From: Cherax quadricarinatus
Lineage: Eukaryota > Arthropoda > Malacostraca > Decapoda > Parastacidae
DNA length: 64,000 bases
Direction: 5' to 3'
Assembly: GCF_038502225.1 (NCBI RefSeq)
Contig: NC_091357.1
Location: 11,429,147 to 11,493,146 of the forward strand
Shown one piece after another: positions 10,540 through 23,063 of the stretch (positions are counted from its first letter, which is position 1; each line of letters opens with the position of its first letter). Under the pieces are notes generated by a model. The model was not told the DNA's origin, made no database searches, and saw nothing but the letters and a program-made list of their open reading frames with translations. The position numbers and the translations under genes were made by a program.

Positions 10540-10680
10540 ACATTATAACTATGGGGGGAGTACTAAATCCATAGGATTATACAGTGCATGTGGGGGGGGG
10601 GGGGATTGAAGGTATTTAGGCTTAATTCAGGGAACTAGAGCATAGATCCAATTCCCTAGATCAAGAGCCCCTCACTAGCA
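10540..10680 (-). repeat. Family K interspersed repeat
   Basis: Reverse-oriented copy containing ACTAAATCCATAGGATTATA, a G homopolymer, and CAATTCCCTAGATCAAGAGC. It abuts the TAA tail of the next family A copy. Confidence 0.6.
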
Positions 10681-12147
10681 TTATTATTATTATTATCAAA
10701 GAAGCGCTAAGCCACAAGGACTATACAGCGCTGCAGGGCAGGAAGGAAGCGAGGGTATCGGGTGGCAAAAGGGAGATGGATGAGTAATAGGTTACGGAGA
10801 ACAGCAGGGCAGTGGATGGTGAAAGGGTAGAGCAGCAAGAGATTGAGGTAGAAAGGGCTGAGGGGAGTGTGTAAGGTATCATCATCAGAGTTTGTGGAGT
10901 AAATCAGTCATCAAGAAGTCAATGAGAGTCAGGATTAAAGGAGGGTCCATCAGCAAGAAGGGAAGGTAGAGAGAGAGAGTAGTAGAACGAAGATGGCGTT
11001 GGAGGTAAATTCTGCGTGCTTGTTGATAGGGCAATCTAACAGAGTGTGGCTAATCGATACAGGAACTTGACACTGCTCACAGAGAGGTACAGGGTGCCTC
11101 TCCATGAGATACCTGTGAGTAAGATGAGTGTGGCCAATGCGAAGACGGGAGAGAGTGGTCTCCCAACCACGGCACTGATGACAAGAAGACGGCCAGTAAC
11201 CTATGCTCGGTTTAATAGAATGAAGTTTGTTACCAAGCAGAGTTGACCAACGTTGTTGCCAACGGGCGTGAATGTGGGTAGCTATTGCAGCAAAATAGTC
11301 CAGAAATGGAACACCTCTATAGGAAATTGGTAGGTCATGTACTGCTGACCGCGCAGCAGTGTCTGCCTGTTCATTGCCCTGTACGTCGACATGACCAGGG
11401 ACCCAACAAAAAATATCTTTATGCTTCGTAGAGATACGGCATAGCCAAAGTTGGATACGGAGAACTAGGGGGTGAGATGTATCAAATTTTCGTATAGCCT
11501 GTAGAGCACTAAGGGAGTCTGAGACAACCACAAATGATGACACAGGCATAGATGCGATACGAATACGTGCTGCAAGAATGGCATACAATTCAGCAGTAAA
11601 AATGCTAGCCGAAGATAGTAAATGCCCTCGCATGACGCTGTCCGGAAACACTGCTGCGAATCCGACGCCGTCTGAAGACTTTGAGCCATCTGTGTACACA
11701 GCGATGGCATGAGAATGAGTGTGGAAGTGATCAAGAAAAAGAGAGCGGGAAGCCACCATAGGCAGTTGGGCTTTCGAGCAAGGGAGTGAGAAAGAACAGA
11801 TCCGAACAGCTGGAACTTCCCAGGGGGGTAGGGAAAAGTGAGATGCTACATGAACATATAAAGGTGGTAACTGAAAATCGTGAGAGCATACATAGTAGTG
11901 AAGGCAATGGGCATCACGGTGATCAGACAAGGATGGAACATTCGCTTCTGCATAGAGGCTCTCAACAGGGAAAGAGCGAAAAGCACCAAGGCATAAATGT
12001 AATCCTTGGTGATGGATGGGGTTAAGGCTAGAGAGTAGCAGGAGAGGCAGCTAAATAATTCTGGTCACCATAATCTAGTTTCGATAAAATGAGGGCTGAA
12101 TGTAGGCGAAGCAGTTTGATGATCAGCTCCCCAGGAAAGATGAGCAC
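10681..12147 (-). pseudogene. Family A LINE fragment, RT thumb and RNase H
   Basis: A 5'-truncated minus copy with a TAA-type tail at 10681-10695 and an uninterrupted 3' UTR. The frame 10950-11930 (326 codons) contains AVYTDGSKSSDGVGFAAVFP, FTAELYAIL, VSDSLSALQAIRKF and GHVDVQGNEQADTAA. An internal deletion near 11880 joins the DAHCLHYYV block to sequence from further downstream. Upstream of 11930 the thumb continues in another frame to about 12147, where similarity to the full-length copy stops. It is the uninterrupted reference that shows what the 3' UTR looked like before the 1453-9160 insertion. Confidence 0.87.
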
Positions 12148-12345
12148 TACCATCAAGGAACCTCCCCTGAGGGGGCTTTCCTCTTACAACCTACCTTAGA
12201 TGTGCTATCCCCTTGAGGGAGGTTCCTTTGATGTCACGGAGAGGTGCTCTGACCAAGGAATTGGACCTGCTCTCCCCTTCCTTGGATCATACCTAATTAC
12301 CTTAAGTGCTTTATGTCCCATATAAGGTTAACATTTCCCCCCATG
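12148..12345. repeat. Family K-type interspersed repeat
   Basis: Contains AAGGAACCTCCCCTGAGGGG, GAATTGGACCTGCTCTCCCC and a run ending GGTTAACATTTCCCCCCATG, all variants of the family K consensus seen near 9640 and 58572. Confidence 0.55.
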
Positions 12346-15300
12346 AATGTAATAACTGACTAACAAAGGTTTTGGTTCACATTTGAAAGAGTGTTAACCA
12401 ATTTTGAGATGCCAATTTTAAATACAACAACCTTGGTTTTGTATTTGTGAAATAGGACCCCAGGGTAGCTGTACATGTTTCTGTTCAACCTTAACAAGGA
12501 TAATATAAACAAACGTCAAATAATTTTTCCATATTATATCTCCAGTTATATAATATTTGTGAAGAAAAGAAAAAAAAATTAAAGCAGATGCCTGCTAGGA
12601 AAAGTTTGGGTTTGGAGTTTTTGCGAGGTTCAGACTTAACTCAAATGTACAAGTATCAATGAAAACACGAAACTGACAGGGCAACAGAAAGTACAAATCT
12701 TTGGTTTTAAGGGGGTTATCCTGCAGACACAAGTGGTGGCAAAAGCACTGGGTAACATCACTGCAGTAATCTGACCTAATTATGTACAAATTTGTCAGCA
12801 CAAAATGTTGAGTTCTTGTCACTGCACAGATCACCTACATATATGTGGAATCTCAATATGATGGGAATTTTTTATCACTGCAGTAATGACCTGCATATAC
12901 ATGTGGGAGCATAGCTACTAAAACATCATTAGCACTCAACCATGTGCACTGTGGTTTACCATCACTAGAAATAACACCATGTATACACAATGTTTACATG
13001 ACAGTGAGAGTATTGGACCAATACGTTTCATTCCAGTGGAAGTCTACATTTTCCCAAAAACTTAAAAAATCAAAATTTTATCAGACACCAAGAAATTATT
13101 CTACTCCTTAAAATTTATTGGCAGTTTTCAGCTTTTTGGGAGAAAATATGGACATCCAAGGGGAAGCAACACATCAAAATTCTGGAGGCTAGTAATAAAT
13201 ATTTGTACTTTCAAATACCTTGCACTGACAAGTGCAAGTTGCTACTAATTAAAATGTATTTAGTTAGCAATGGCCAAACCCCCCTCTCTCTTCAGAGAGT
13301 CATTTCTTTTGAGATTCAAATAGCAGAGGTTAATTGGCTGATTCTATTCTGACTTGTTATTTTTCTTCTAAAATTAATGATGGGTATTTAAGACAGACTC
13401 AAAACCCTAGTTTAATCTAAGGAATAACTATATGCTAAAATTTGTTTCTGAACTCTTAACATCTGCAAGATCAGAATTTGCTGTCCTTATTATCATAAGA
13501 CCTATGTCGGCTCCATTGCCTCTTCCTCGAAAAAAAAAAAAATCAAATACTCTCACTTGAACATGTGCTCTGCCAGCTCTCTAATACTTGCACACCCACT
13601 TGTCCCACAATCAATGCATTCAGAAAGCCTAACTGCGATGTTAAAACTGTGATTCCCAAAATTCAGCAATACACAGATTATGCTTACACATGAATGTGCA
13701 ATATGGGAATTGTTACAGTAAAACTGTACCCAACATTGTTAATTACAAATGTTCAATAAGAATAAGAAAATATGAAAGCCACACCAAGCAGCAAATAGCA
13801 GCATATGCAAGGGGCTGGCAGTATGAATATGGAGGAAAAGGAAACAAATTGAAATAAAAATTGAGTTTGGGATACAAATGTATACTGGCCTTGCCTTCTG
13901 TACTAGTTTACACTATAAAATGTCAACATTAACACTGAATATGAAATTTCATACAACACTTAAGATTAAATATTTCAAATTGCCACTCCATCACCCAAGC
14001 TGCAAAACCTCAACCCTATGCTGCTACTAGGTGCTTAAAACACCATGGACTGCTTCCAAAACTGTTATGAGGTAAGACAAAATTCTTTTCTGGCACAAGA
14101 GATAAGACATTTAGCAAATTTCAAACCTACAGACCAAGCCAACACTTACATTTAGCATAATCATCCTTACTGCTACAAATCCCTCTTAATTCAAAATACT
14201 GACATACCCATTAAGGTAACCTCCCATGCCAAAACAGAATTGGTCCTAAAGTACCCTACTTGAGCAAATGCTGAAGCCTCCCAGTAAGTTATATACTTGC
14301 CAAGACTGAAAGGCTTGTAAATAAAAAGTCATTAAATATATACCCTATCCCCTAAACAAGCGGCCCAAGACAGCCAGAAGCTCAGCTGAGTGATTTTCTC
14401 TTAATTAAAAAATGTATCAAAATCACATGAGTAAATCTGTGCAAATACACCTCAAGATACATCCACACCAATTTCCAATTTGATAATTTATTATCAAAAC
14501 AATGGTGTACAAACAGGCCAAGGTAGGAACTCAGCCAGCTGAGCTTAAAATGTTGTAAATACCAATAAAAGGGATGGGAACATTCTCATATCAATTAATG
14601 TAATTCCTAACCTGGAGATGTCTTAAGCCCCTCCCTCAGTAATAGCTAATGCTAATTTTGCCCTGTACATTGATTTTTTTTTTTGTTTTACATATGTTTT
14701 TAACTAATATGTAATGCTCCACAGAAGCAAACCTTATTTTATGTAACTGGCACTTAAATAATTTCCCCTGGACAAGCAAATGTACCCATTCTTACATTTT
14801 AGTAAAATTTAGGCAAGACTGACCAAGACATGAAACTAAAAAATTTCAAACTTATCCTGCCTGCATTGATTTTTTTTAATTACTGCACTTATGGTTGCCA
14901 AAGCAAAAAAAAAAAAAAATGGTACAATGTACTTGCATGTAGCTGCCTTGTACTGTTAAATTATTCCAATTTGTATCTACAAAAATTAGGGGGAAAAATC
15001 AATTAAGCTATATACGTACTAACAAATGTAAACACATCATATGTACATTATTTCATTACCAATTCCTCTTTTGATAGATACATATGGGTTGGTAGATTTT
15101 TGAACATGCAGTGAGAAACTATCACTGGTAATCTATGTCTTCCATAACAATGTAGACAATTATTCCTAAACATTTTAAATGTAAATTAATTTAATTTATC
15201 AGGAACATCAAATGTGTTCCAGTATTCATATCCAATATCCCACTTTAATACACTGTAACACTGGGGTTAGACTAGGGCTCTAGCACGATCATAACTGACA

Positions 15301-17122
15301 TTAACACCAATTGTTATGGCCAACTTTTTTTCATTTCACAACTTAGGAAATGAAAAGGAAGCAAGTGCCTAAAATTTTAAATTTTTGGAGTAAACTTCCA
15401 ACCATGCATCCTCTACCCAGGTACATTAGAATCACATTGACACAATGACTCACATTTTTTAAGTTACTTTAGACAATTGTAGGCTGGGATTGTCCATTTA
15501 AATTTGAGAGCATTATTTAATTCAGTACATACTGGGCCATAGGTGTCCTGTGTCAGACAATACACACTGGGCCAAAACAGCACTGTCAGACAAAAACACC
15601 TTGGCATTAATAGTATGTAGTATCTGGGCAGTAGCTTCAATTTATTACAACCAGTATATTCAAAGCAATTTTTTTTTTGTATAATGAAATTAAACGACAT
15701 TGCAAATCTTTTTAGTTTCAATGTTTATCAAGGAAAGATAAATTTGAAGGGAAATCTTAAAACATTCCCCAATGTGCCAAAAAAGATCTGACCACAAAAT
15801 CAAAAGTATTCTTATTTGCAACCCATGATTTATACTTATAAAAAACAAAAATATCAACATTCTTAATGTATACATCAAAAGAATAATACCACTTAAATTT
15901 TGTTTTAAAATATTTTATAGGCATTATAAAAAGTGTCTTTGCAATGAAGTGTCTTTGCTTTAACGCACCAGAATTTTATGCAGTTTTGAAGGTGTCCTTT
16001 TTCAAATTTACATAATACCTTGAAAGCAAATGCCTTAACAAGCATACCCTAAAGAAACACAGGCTAATACCATGTCTAATATTGAAAGTATTACATAAGC
16101 ATGTCAATGAAATTATGTAAAGAATAAAGAACTACTTGGTGATTGACAACTGCATCCCCTTCCATTATTTAAGACTCATTATAGTTACCCTTTTAATCCT
16201 GGGTAAATAATAATAATCCCAAATAAAGCAATGTCAGGCAAGTATAAACTAAAATATATAAAATGCCTCAATAAACAATGTATCTGTGATGTAAAATAGA
16301 GACATCTTCCTATTGCCAGTATGTAAATTTTTCAACTGCAACTAAACTATTATACAGTTTACTGAACAATTACTACAACTCAAAACTTTCTTTGAAATAC
16401 CATTTTCCCCATTAAAAATCTGAAAACTGATTAATACTTAAAAAAAAATTATAATCATGGATCCATGCTATGGCTCCAGCAACAATTTACCAATCACAAA
16501 GCCTCTGCCCTAACTTAAAATCACATGTGCTATTCTAACAAATATTTTTATTCACCTCTAATTCTAAGTCAGATATTCCTTTATGCCATACACCCAGAAC
16601 AGCTATGCCCCAAAATTTTATTTGAGAATTCATCTTCAGATGTACAGTCTGTTTTTGCCAATGTAAACCAAAAGCAGAAGACCTAGCGCTCATTATACCC
16701 AAAGCTCTTCTTTACTTATGTGTTTAGATTGCAACTGTATAGTTCGTAGTGAAAGCCCTGCCCAAAAACTACATATAAATGTGGCAACAATTTCCATCAA
16801 AGCAGAACAATCAAGCAGATGACACATGAGATTCTGCCAGTCACTATTGGTGCATCTGGTGACTTGTCAGATCTCCAATCACTTAACCTACATTTTATAC
16901 ACCAAAATATGCTATGTACAGGTTTTACAATTCAGGTTTCAATACCTGACCACTCATTCTAGAATGCCATTCAGTGAAATAACACTATCTTTATTTTTTT
17001 TTATTATTTTTTATTTTTTTTTTTTGCCGCACAGCTTAAGTGTCTCAGCAAATTGAAGATGCCATCCACAAGTCTAGCACAAGAACCGAGTCCATAAACT
17101 TATGCAAGAAAACACAAAGTAC
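12346..17122. other. AT-rich stretch without recognised genes or repeats; possible extended TFAP4 3' UTR
   Basis: About 4.8 kb with no LINE, SINE or transposon ends that I can recognise and no credible coding frame; the short open frames have no domain features. It lies directly downstream of the last TFAP4 exon on the minus strand. It may be partly a long 3' UTR used with a distal poly(A) site, or simply intergenic. It stands out by being free of the repeats that fill the rest of the window, which would fit functional sequence, but this is inference. Confidence 0.4.
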
Positions 17123-17128
17123 TTTATT
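17123..17128 (-). terminator. Candidate poly(A) signal of TFAP4
   Basis: AATAAA on the minus strand, 86 bases past the stop codon at 17215-17217. It is the first canonical signal downstream of the coding end, so a short 3' UTR isoform is plausible. Longer isoforms cannot be excluded. Confidence 0.55.
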
Positions 17129-17214
17129 TCAAGACTTTCAGTTGCCAGTAGTACTATCTAATTCCTTAACGTATTAACACAGGTGACCCACATAAAAGGT
17201 CTTAAATAATAATT

Positions 17215-17818
17215 TTATGGATGTTTCACCACAATGACACCTGGCCTTGTTGCATGCAGCAAATTTGATGAGGGGGAGGAGAGGGAAGCAGATGTGGTAG
17301 AAATACTGGAAATAGGCACTGCTTCAATGCTTGTTGTAGTATAATTTGGTGACTGCTGAGGAATCCTCGTGCTGCTCGATAGAGTAGACACATTAGTGAC
17401 AGGATGAGGACCCAAACGACTGTTGGCAGTGAGATTAATAGTAGAGTGATGGGGTAGTCTACTAGTGTTTGAGAGGTTAGACAAGTGCTGAGTGGGACGA
17501 TGTGTTGTGGTTAGTTCAAGAGGAACTTCTTGAGGTTCTCCAACCATGTGCAGAGTAATTGGTTCATTCTCCCCTGCAAGAGTCACTTGTCCACTTCCAA
17601 GAGTTACTTGACCTCCAAGAGTTACTGGAACCTGTGCTTCTCCAAGGCCAGTGTGGTCTTCAATAGTTAGCGTTTCTTCTGTAATTATCTCCTCTTCAAT
17701 ACGTGGCTGCTGATCCTCAGTTTGGAACATGTGGTCACCCTCTAGATGACGTATAGCCTCACAAATGGTATCAAGTGACTTCTGACAAGCAGCATTTGTT
17801 GAGTTCACAATATATACA
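17215..17818 (-). CDS. TFAP4: TFAP4 (transcription factor AP-4), last coding exon
   Basis: Terminal exon with 200 codons plus stop. The acceptor is TTTCTTTCAG at 17828-17819 and the first base completes a Thr codon left split by the previous exon (phase 2). It opens VYIVNSTNAACQKSLDTICE followed by AIRHLEGDH, matching the conserved AP-4 segment around the QNLDTIVQAIQHIEG motif of the vertebrate protein. The rest is not obviously conserved with vertebrates: an acidic stretch (EEEIITEETLTIED), two tandem VTLGGQVTLGSGQVTL repeats, and a long Ser/Thr/Asn-rich, probably disordered tail ending GVIVVKHP. The tail makes the protein longer than vertebrate AP-4 (about 340 residues). AP-4 binds CAGCTG E-boxes as a homodimer in the nucleus; the acidic and Gln/Ser-rich C-terminus probably serves regulation. 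Confidence 0.93.
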
Positions 17819-19179
17819 CTGAAAGAAAAAATTTAATCTTCATATTTTCCTGCTAAAATTGAATAATTTTATTTAATTTAGTTACAAAACACTGCATTCG
17901 CTTGGTTATTCATCTCTTTAAAAATATTCCATTTCTAACATCAATAAACCTGCTTCTGTAGTGACTAATTTTCTCATGGTACAAAAATCAATCACAAAGC
18001 TACTAAAACTATTCAAAGTGTTTTTCAAATTCTGCACTCTATGTATATCCATAATTTCATTCCATGTCAGCAAATTTAGATAAAAAGGGAAATTTCTCCA
18101 CCATATATACCAAAAGAGGTAAGGTTTTTAGACAAGCATCCTGTGACAAGAATAGTACCCCTCCTAGAAAAGAGAGAGGCCCCTATCACCAGCCACAACC
18201 CAATCAAACCCCCAATACTGCATTAAGGTAACCAGTGTTAGGAAGTAAATTAAGGAAATAGTGTGTTACATGATTAAACCTTTCATTGTTATAGACCCCT
18301 TGAAATTAATATTGCTCTCAGTGTTACATGTAAAAAAAAATTCTTCTGAAATGGTAGAAAATATTTTCATGAAAGACACAAAATGTGCAAAATTTATGAC
18401 TGAATTATGTAGGTACAAGGTTAGCAGTCTGGGTGCAATTTACGGGTCATTCAGTTGCCCACTTTGAGTACTATTTTTAAGGCAATTTCAATGCTCCTTT
18501 AAATTAAATTCTTAGCTATTTCACTAGTATACTTCCTGTTCTTTCATTTGAGCTTGTTCAATTAGCATTAGAACTACTCTATAAAGTGCACAGATGTCAA
18601 TAATTTGGTCAGTTTTTCACAAAATTAAAAAAATCCCAATTTAATAGTAGTCCAAAATAAACAATGCAGACATTCCGGGCACTAAAACATGTCCTTTATT
18701 CATTAGTCACATACCAGGCCTCTCCTGTATTGCACTTAAGGAGATTTACCTAATTTCTAAAAAAAAAAAAAAAGGAGAAAGAGAGAGAAAAAAGAAGATT
18801 GGTCATGGTTTATGGCACCCCAATAATCTAATCTGACCTAATGAAAACCCACAAAACAGACCGGGAGATGGGGGAGAAGGCTTTACCCATCCTCGGGAAA
18901 AAATAAAATATTTTTGCTAATTTGGACCCAACTTCAAGCTACTTCAGCAGTATATCTTTCAATCTATCATATGATACCTAGAAACAGCCAATAAACCACA
19001 AAAACACCTCAAAATCATTATTTCCCATCATATCCAACATCTAGGCCAAAATTTACCACTCAACTAATTTGAGGGAGCTGTGATCAAAATGTAGATCTAT
19101 GTGAGGAACCGTCATTAATAATATAGATCTGTGTGATAGCCACTCAAAGAACTATTAAGATGCACACAAAAACAAAGGT
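17819..19179. other. TFAP4 intron with a diverged unclassified repeat
   Basis: Part of the 4.2-kb intron 17819-22051. Between about 17930 and 18235 the sequence resembles 51890-52095: both have TATATCCATAATT, then CACCCCTCCT or ACCCCTCCT, AGAGGCCCCTA and an AACCC-rich end. Nothing coding is seen. The stretch 18740-18900 has A-rich and GA-rich low complexity. Confidence 0.5.
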
Positions 19180-19762
19180 GTGTAAATTGAATACAAGTAG
19201 AACTTTGCAAGATTTACCTGTCATCTTATATGTTCATGAGACTAAGAAAAGTTCATCAATCCTGCCAGAGTGGATTTAAAATTACAGGTTTTCATTTCAC
19301 ACTCAATTGTCAGGATAGATGTACTTCCCTGGATGGTTGCTATCTACAAACCTTCTATCAGTACCAATAACAAGACTATTCTCTGAAGGTGTAGCATCCC
19401 ATGAACTAGTTCTTTTCTTGAATATTTAAGAAGATACAGTTAGAAAAAACTGTTTACATGTGATACAAGGGTTTCAAGACCAAAGGGACTAAACAAGCCC
19501 AATATCAACATATCAAAAGGCATTTTACATATTCAAAGTAAAACACTACATGTAAAACTTAAAATCTTTCTTTCAACACACCGGCCGTATCCCACCAAGG
19601 CAGGGTGGCCAAAAAAGAAAAACGAAAGTTTCTCGTAAATTTAGTAATTTATACAGGAGAAGGGGTTACTAGCCCCTTGCTCCCGGCATTTTAGTCGCCT
19701 CTTACAACACGCATGGCTTACGGAGGAAGAATTCTGTTCCACTTCCCCATGGAGAAAACTTA
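19180..19762 (-). mobile_element. Short non-autonomous retroelement (family C), interrupted copy
   Basis: Two blocks match the complete copies at 22463-22865 and 37970-38437: 19190-19345 (reversed head with AAGATTTACCTGTCATCTTA and CCTGCCAGAG) and 19575-19760 (tail with CCGTATCCCACCAAGGCAGG, GGTTACTAGCCCCTTGCTCC, GGCTTACGGAGGAAGAATTC and CTTCCCCATGGAGA). About 230 bp of other sequence separates them. The tail with a CCCTGCCT-GGTGGGAT motif is shared with the RTE-like LINEs of this window, so the element may be mobilised by them, SINE-like. Confidence 0.7.
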
Positions 19763-20072
19763 AAATACTTAGATCAATATTAACATTTGGAATCATCACA
19801 GAAGTGTCAGAAACAAATTTGTTACTGGCATTCAGATACTGGTAACATTAGTACAAGTGTTTAGATGCTGGCAATGCTGAAACCAGTGTTCTGACAGATG
19901 ATTAAAGTTGATTAGTGATGTACAGTAAAAAAAATCAAACACTGCTTAAAATTAAATCCACGTGAGTGACCCTAACAGCAATAAAAAATTCACGCGACAG
20001 TGAAAGGGGTAACAAGACCACTGCAAGAATATAGGTGTTAACTGCAGGCTTTATAATTGAATATTTTTTTTT

Positions 20073-21465
20073 ATCATCATCACACTGGCCGATTCCCAAC
20101 AAGGCAGGGTGGCCCGAAAAAGAAAAACTTTCACCATCATTCACTCCATCACTGTCTTGCCAGAAGGGTGCTTTACACTACAGTTTTTAAACTGCAACAT
20201 TAACACCCCTCCTTCAGAGTGCAGGCACTGTACTTCCCATCTCCAGGGCTCAAGTCCGGCCTGCCGGTTTCCCTGAACCCCTTCATAAATGTTACTTTGC
20301 TCACACTCCAACAGCACGCCAAATATTAAAAACTATTTGCCTCCATTCACTCCTATCAAACACGCTCACGCATGCCTGCTGGAAGTCCAAGCCCCTCGCA
20401 CACAAAACCTCCTTTACCCCCTCCCTCCAACCTTTCCTAGGCCGACCCCTACCTCGCCTTCCTTCCACTACAGACTGATACACTCTTGAAGTCACTCTGT
20501 TTCGCTCCATTCTCTCTACATGTCCAAACCACCTCAACAACCCTTCATCAGCCCTCTGGACAACAGTTTTGGTAATCCCGCACCTCCTCCTAACTTCCAA
20601 ACTATGAATTCTCTGCATTATATTCACACCACACATTGCCCTCAGACATGACATCTCCACTGCCTCCAGCCTTCTCCTCGCTGCAACATTCATTACCCAT
20701 GCTTCACACCCATATAAGAGTGTTGGTAAAACTATACTCTCATACATTCCCCTCTTTGCCTCCAAGGACAAAGTTCTTTGTCTCCACAGACTCCTAAGTG
20801 CACCACTCACCCTTTTCCCCTCATCAATTCTATGATTCACCTCATCTTTCATAGACCCATCCGCTGACACGTCCACTCCCAAATATCTGAATACATTCAC
20901 CTCCTCCATACTCTCTCCCTCCAATCTGATATCCAATCTTTCATCACCTAATCTTTTTATCCTCATAACCTTACTCTTTCCTGTATTCACTTTTAATTTT
21001 CTTCTTTTGCATACCCTACCAAATTCATCCACCAATCTCTGCAACTTCTCTTCAGAATCTCCCAAGAGCACAGTGTCATCAGTAAAGAGCAACTGTGACA
21101 ACTCCCACTTTGTGTGATTCTTTATCTTTTAACTCCACGCCTCTTGCCAAAACCCTCGCATTTACTTCTCTTACAACCCCATCTATAAATATATTAAACA
21201 ACCACGGTGACATCACACATCCTTGTCTTAAGCTTACTTTTACTGGGAAATAATTTCCCTCTTTCCTACATACTCTAACTTGAGCCTCACTATCCTTGTA
21301 AAAACTCTTCACTGCTTTCAGTAACCTACCTCCTACACCATACACCTGCAACATCTGCCACATTGCCCCCTATCCACCCTGTCATATGCCTTTTCCAAAT
21401 CCATAAATGCCACAAAGACCTCTTTAGCCTTATCTAAATACTGTTCACTTATATGTTTTTTATAA
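20073..21465 (-). pseudogene. RTE-like LINE fragment (family B), reverse transcriptase and C-terminus
   Basis: 5'-truncated minus copy. From 21363 it encodes AVKSFYKDSEAQVRV and the RT motif B SLRQGCVMSPWLFNIFIDG, then a frameshift near 21090, then LLFTDDTVLLGDSEEKLQRL, where motif C reads TDD instead of the usual ADD. The frame 20301-21101 (266 codons) continues with VMRIKRLGDERLDIRLEG, FRYLGVDVSADGSMKDEVNH, LLYGCEAWVMN and the RTE C-terminal block GITKTVVQRADEGLLRWFGHVE. The 3' tail (20073-20300) holds TTCCCATCTCCAGGGCTCAA and the CCCAACAAGGCAGGGTGGCC motif, then ATC repeats. Inactive. Confidence 0.85.
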
Positions 21466-22051
21466 GTTCAATTTTCCTTTACTTTCGTTTTTCTTTTTAG
21501 GTCGCCCTGCCTCAGTGGGATATGGCTGGTTTGTTGAAAAAAATAAATCCTTGATTTTGTCTTTTTTATATATGATCATTTGATGCATCTAGTATGCCTA
21601 TACGTTTTAGCAAAAAATATGCCAAGAATATCTTTTTAGATTCAGGCAACATTAATTCAATAAGAAATTCTGAATTTTGGAAATTCTCATTTTTCTTTTT
21701 AGGTCAAATAGAGGGATTTTTGGAGCATGATAATTTGTGTGCTCATGTATTTTGGTATCAAGTCTAGACTTGGAATTTGTTTTGCCTTTTGGAAGTATGG
21801 GGAAAAAGGGAGAGGGATGAGGGAAATTCTGCTACTTCAGGTATTCAAGAGTACTTTTACATATTTTGCAATAGTCACAGGATGGCCAGGAACCTAGCAC
21901 ACAGCAAATGTAAAGGTTTAACTGTATGTACTCTCTCAATTTAACAGTAAGTAAAATTAAGACTCCTTCATATCACTTGATATAAAAATCTCTGTCTATA
22001 GAGAACAAACTGATAACTGGTAATGAATAAACAACGTTTACTAAAACTCAC
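21466..22051. other. Intron with an isolated RTE tail
   Basis: At 21485-21545 a plus-strand tail reads TTTTTCTTTTTAGGTCGCCC, CCTCAGTGGGATATGGCTGG and an A-rich end, which is the 3' terminus shared by families B and C. The remaining 500 bases up to the next TFAP4 exon show nothing recognisable. Confidence 0.55.
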
Positions 22052-22194
22052 GTGTGATTCTTGTTATCATCCACATATTCTATGGTAGTTTCAGGGGATG
22101 GAACACGAGGTTCAGGCTCGACCTCCACCTTAGCTCCAAATCGACCAGTAGCAGTTAATGCCTCAAATACTGATGGTAAGGAATCAACACCTCC
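22052..22194 (-). CDS. TFAP4: TFAP4, fifth exon in the window
   Basis: A 143-base exon. The acceptor is TTTTTGTTTACAG ending at 22195 and the donor is AC|GTGAGT at 22051. It begins in phase 0 (GGVDSLPSVFEALTATGRFG) and ends after two bases of a codon, matching the next exon. The peptide continues AKVEVEPEPRVPSPETTIEY, with acidic residues and several Pro, then VDDNKNH. I do not recognise a domain; assignment to TFAP4 rests on phase continuity, flanking splice sites and the position between exons that are clearly AP-4. It could be an alternatively used exon: removing it would shift the frame by two bases, so it is probably constitutive. Confidence 0.82.
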
Positions 22195-22462
22195 CTGTAA
22201 ACAAAAACAAAAGAATTGCAATCATTCACATCAGTAAAAAACTGCATAAATCACTACATAAAGTGTAACAGACTAGTCTTTTCTAAATAATGACAAAGGA
22301 GACATCTATATAATACATTGCTATTAATAATAATGGTTATCCCTAACAGCAAAATATAATATTGTATTTATGACCTGTCAATTACTTCCCAACTTTCTGT
22401 GGCCTCCCACCCACACAAACAGGGATATCAGTAACAGGCTAATAGGCAATCCTTTCTTCTTT

Positions 22463-22865
22463 TAACAAACCGGCCATATCCCACCGAAGCAGGGTGGCCC
22501 AAAAAAAGAAAACAAAAAGTTTCTTTTAAATTTTAGTAACATACAGGAGAAGGAGCTACTAGCCCCTTGCTCCTGGCATTTTAGTCTCCTCTTACAACAA
22601 GCATGGCTTATGGAGAAAGAATTTCGTTCCACTTCCCCATGGAGATAAGAGGAAATATACAAGAACAAGAACTAGTAGGAAAATAGAAAACCCAGAGGGG
22701 TGTGTATATATATGCTTGTACATACATGTGTAGTGTGGCCTAAGTAAGTAGAAGTAGCAAGATGTACCTGAAATCTTGCATGTTTATGAGACAAAAAAGA
22801 CATCAGCAGTCCTACCATTATGTAAAACAATTACAAGCTTCCATTTTACACTCACTTGACTTAAT
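22463..22865 (-). mobile_element. Short non-autonomous retroelement (family C), near-complete copy
   Basis: Tail at low coordinates (CCGGCCATATCCCACCGAAG, TACTAGCCCCTTGCTCC, CTTCCCCATGGAGATAAG), then AACCCAGAGGGGTGTG, CAAGATGTACCTGAAATC and the head near 22860 (CCATTTTACACTCACTTGAC). The same order in reverse is found at 37970-38437. It has no coding capacity. Confidence 0.75.
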
Positions 22866-23063
22866 AATAGGCAATTACACACACTAAATGATATTAAGCA
22901 TGTACTATATTTATTTACAAAGTATACACACAAAAAACATTAAAAATAATATTCAGACCTTGCTAATATTTCATATATATTGCCTAAAAATATATTGTTT
23001 CCATAAAGAAGCTATTATAGGCACAAGATCCAAAAGTAATGCATTGGTCAAGTAAACATGTAC

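Noticed and set aside
12595..12834. 79-codon minus-strand frame downstream of TFAP4
   Set aside because: Short, Cys/Leu-rich, with no recognisable motif; consistent with non-coding DNA.
20301..21101. Host gene annotated by similarity to proteins sometimes called craniofacial development protein 2-like
   Set aside because: The sequence is an RTE-like reverse transcriptase C-terminus with frameshifts and a retroelement 3' tail.
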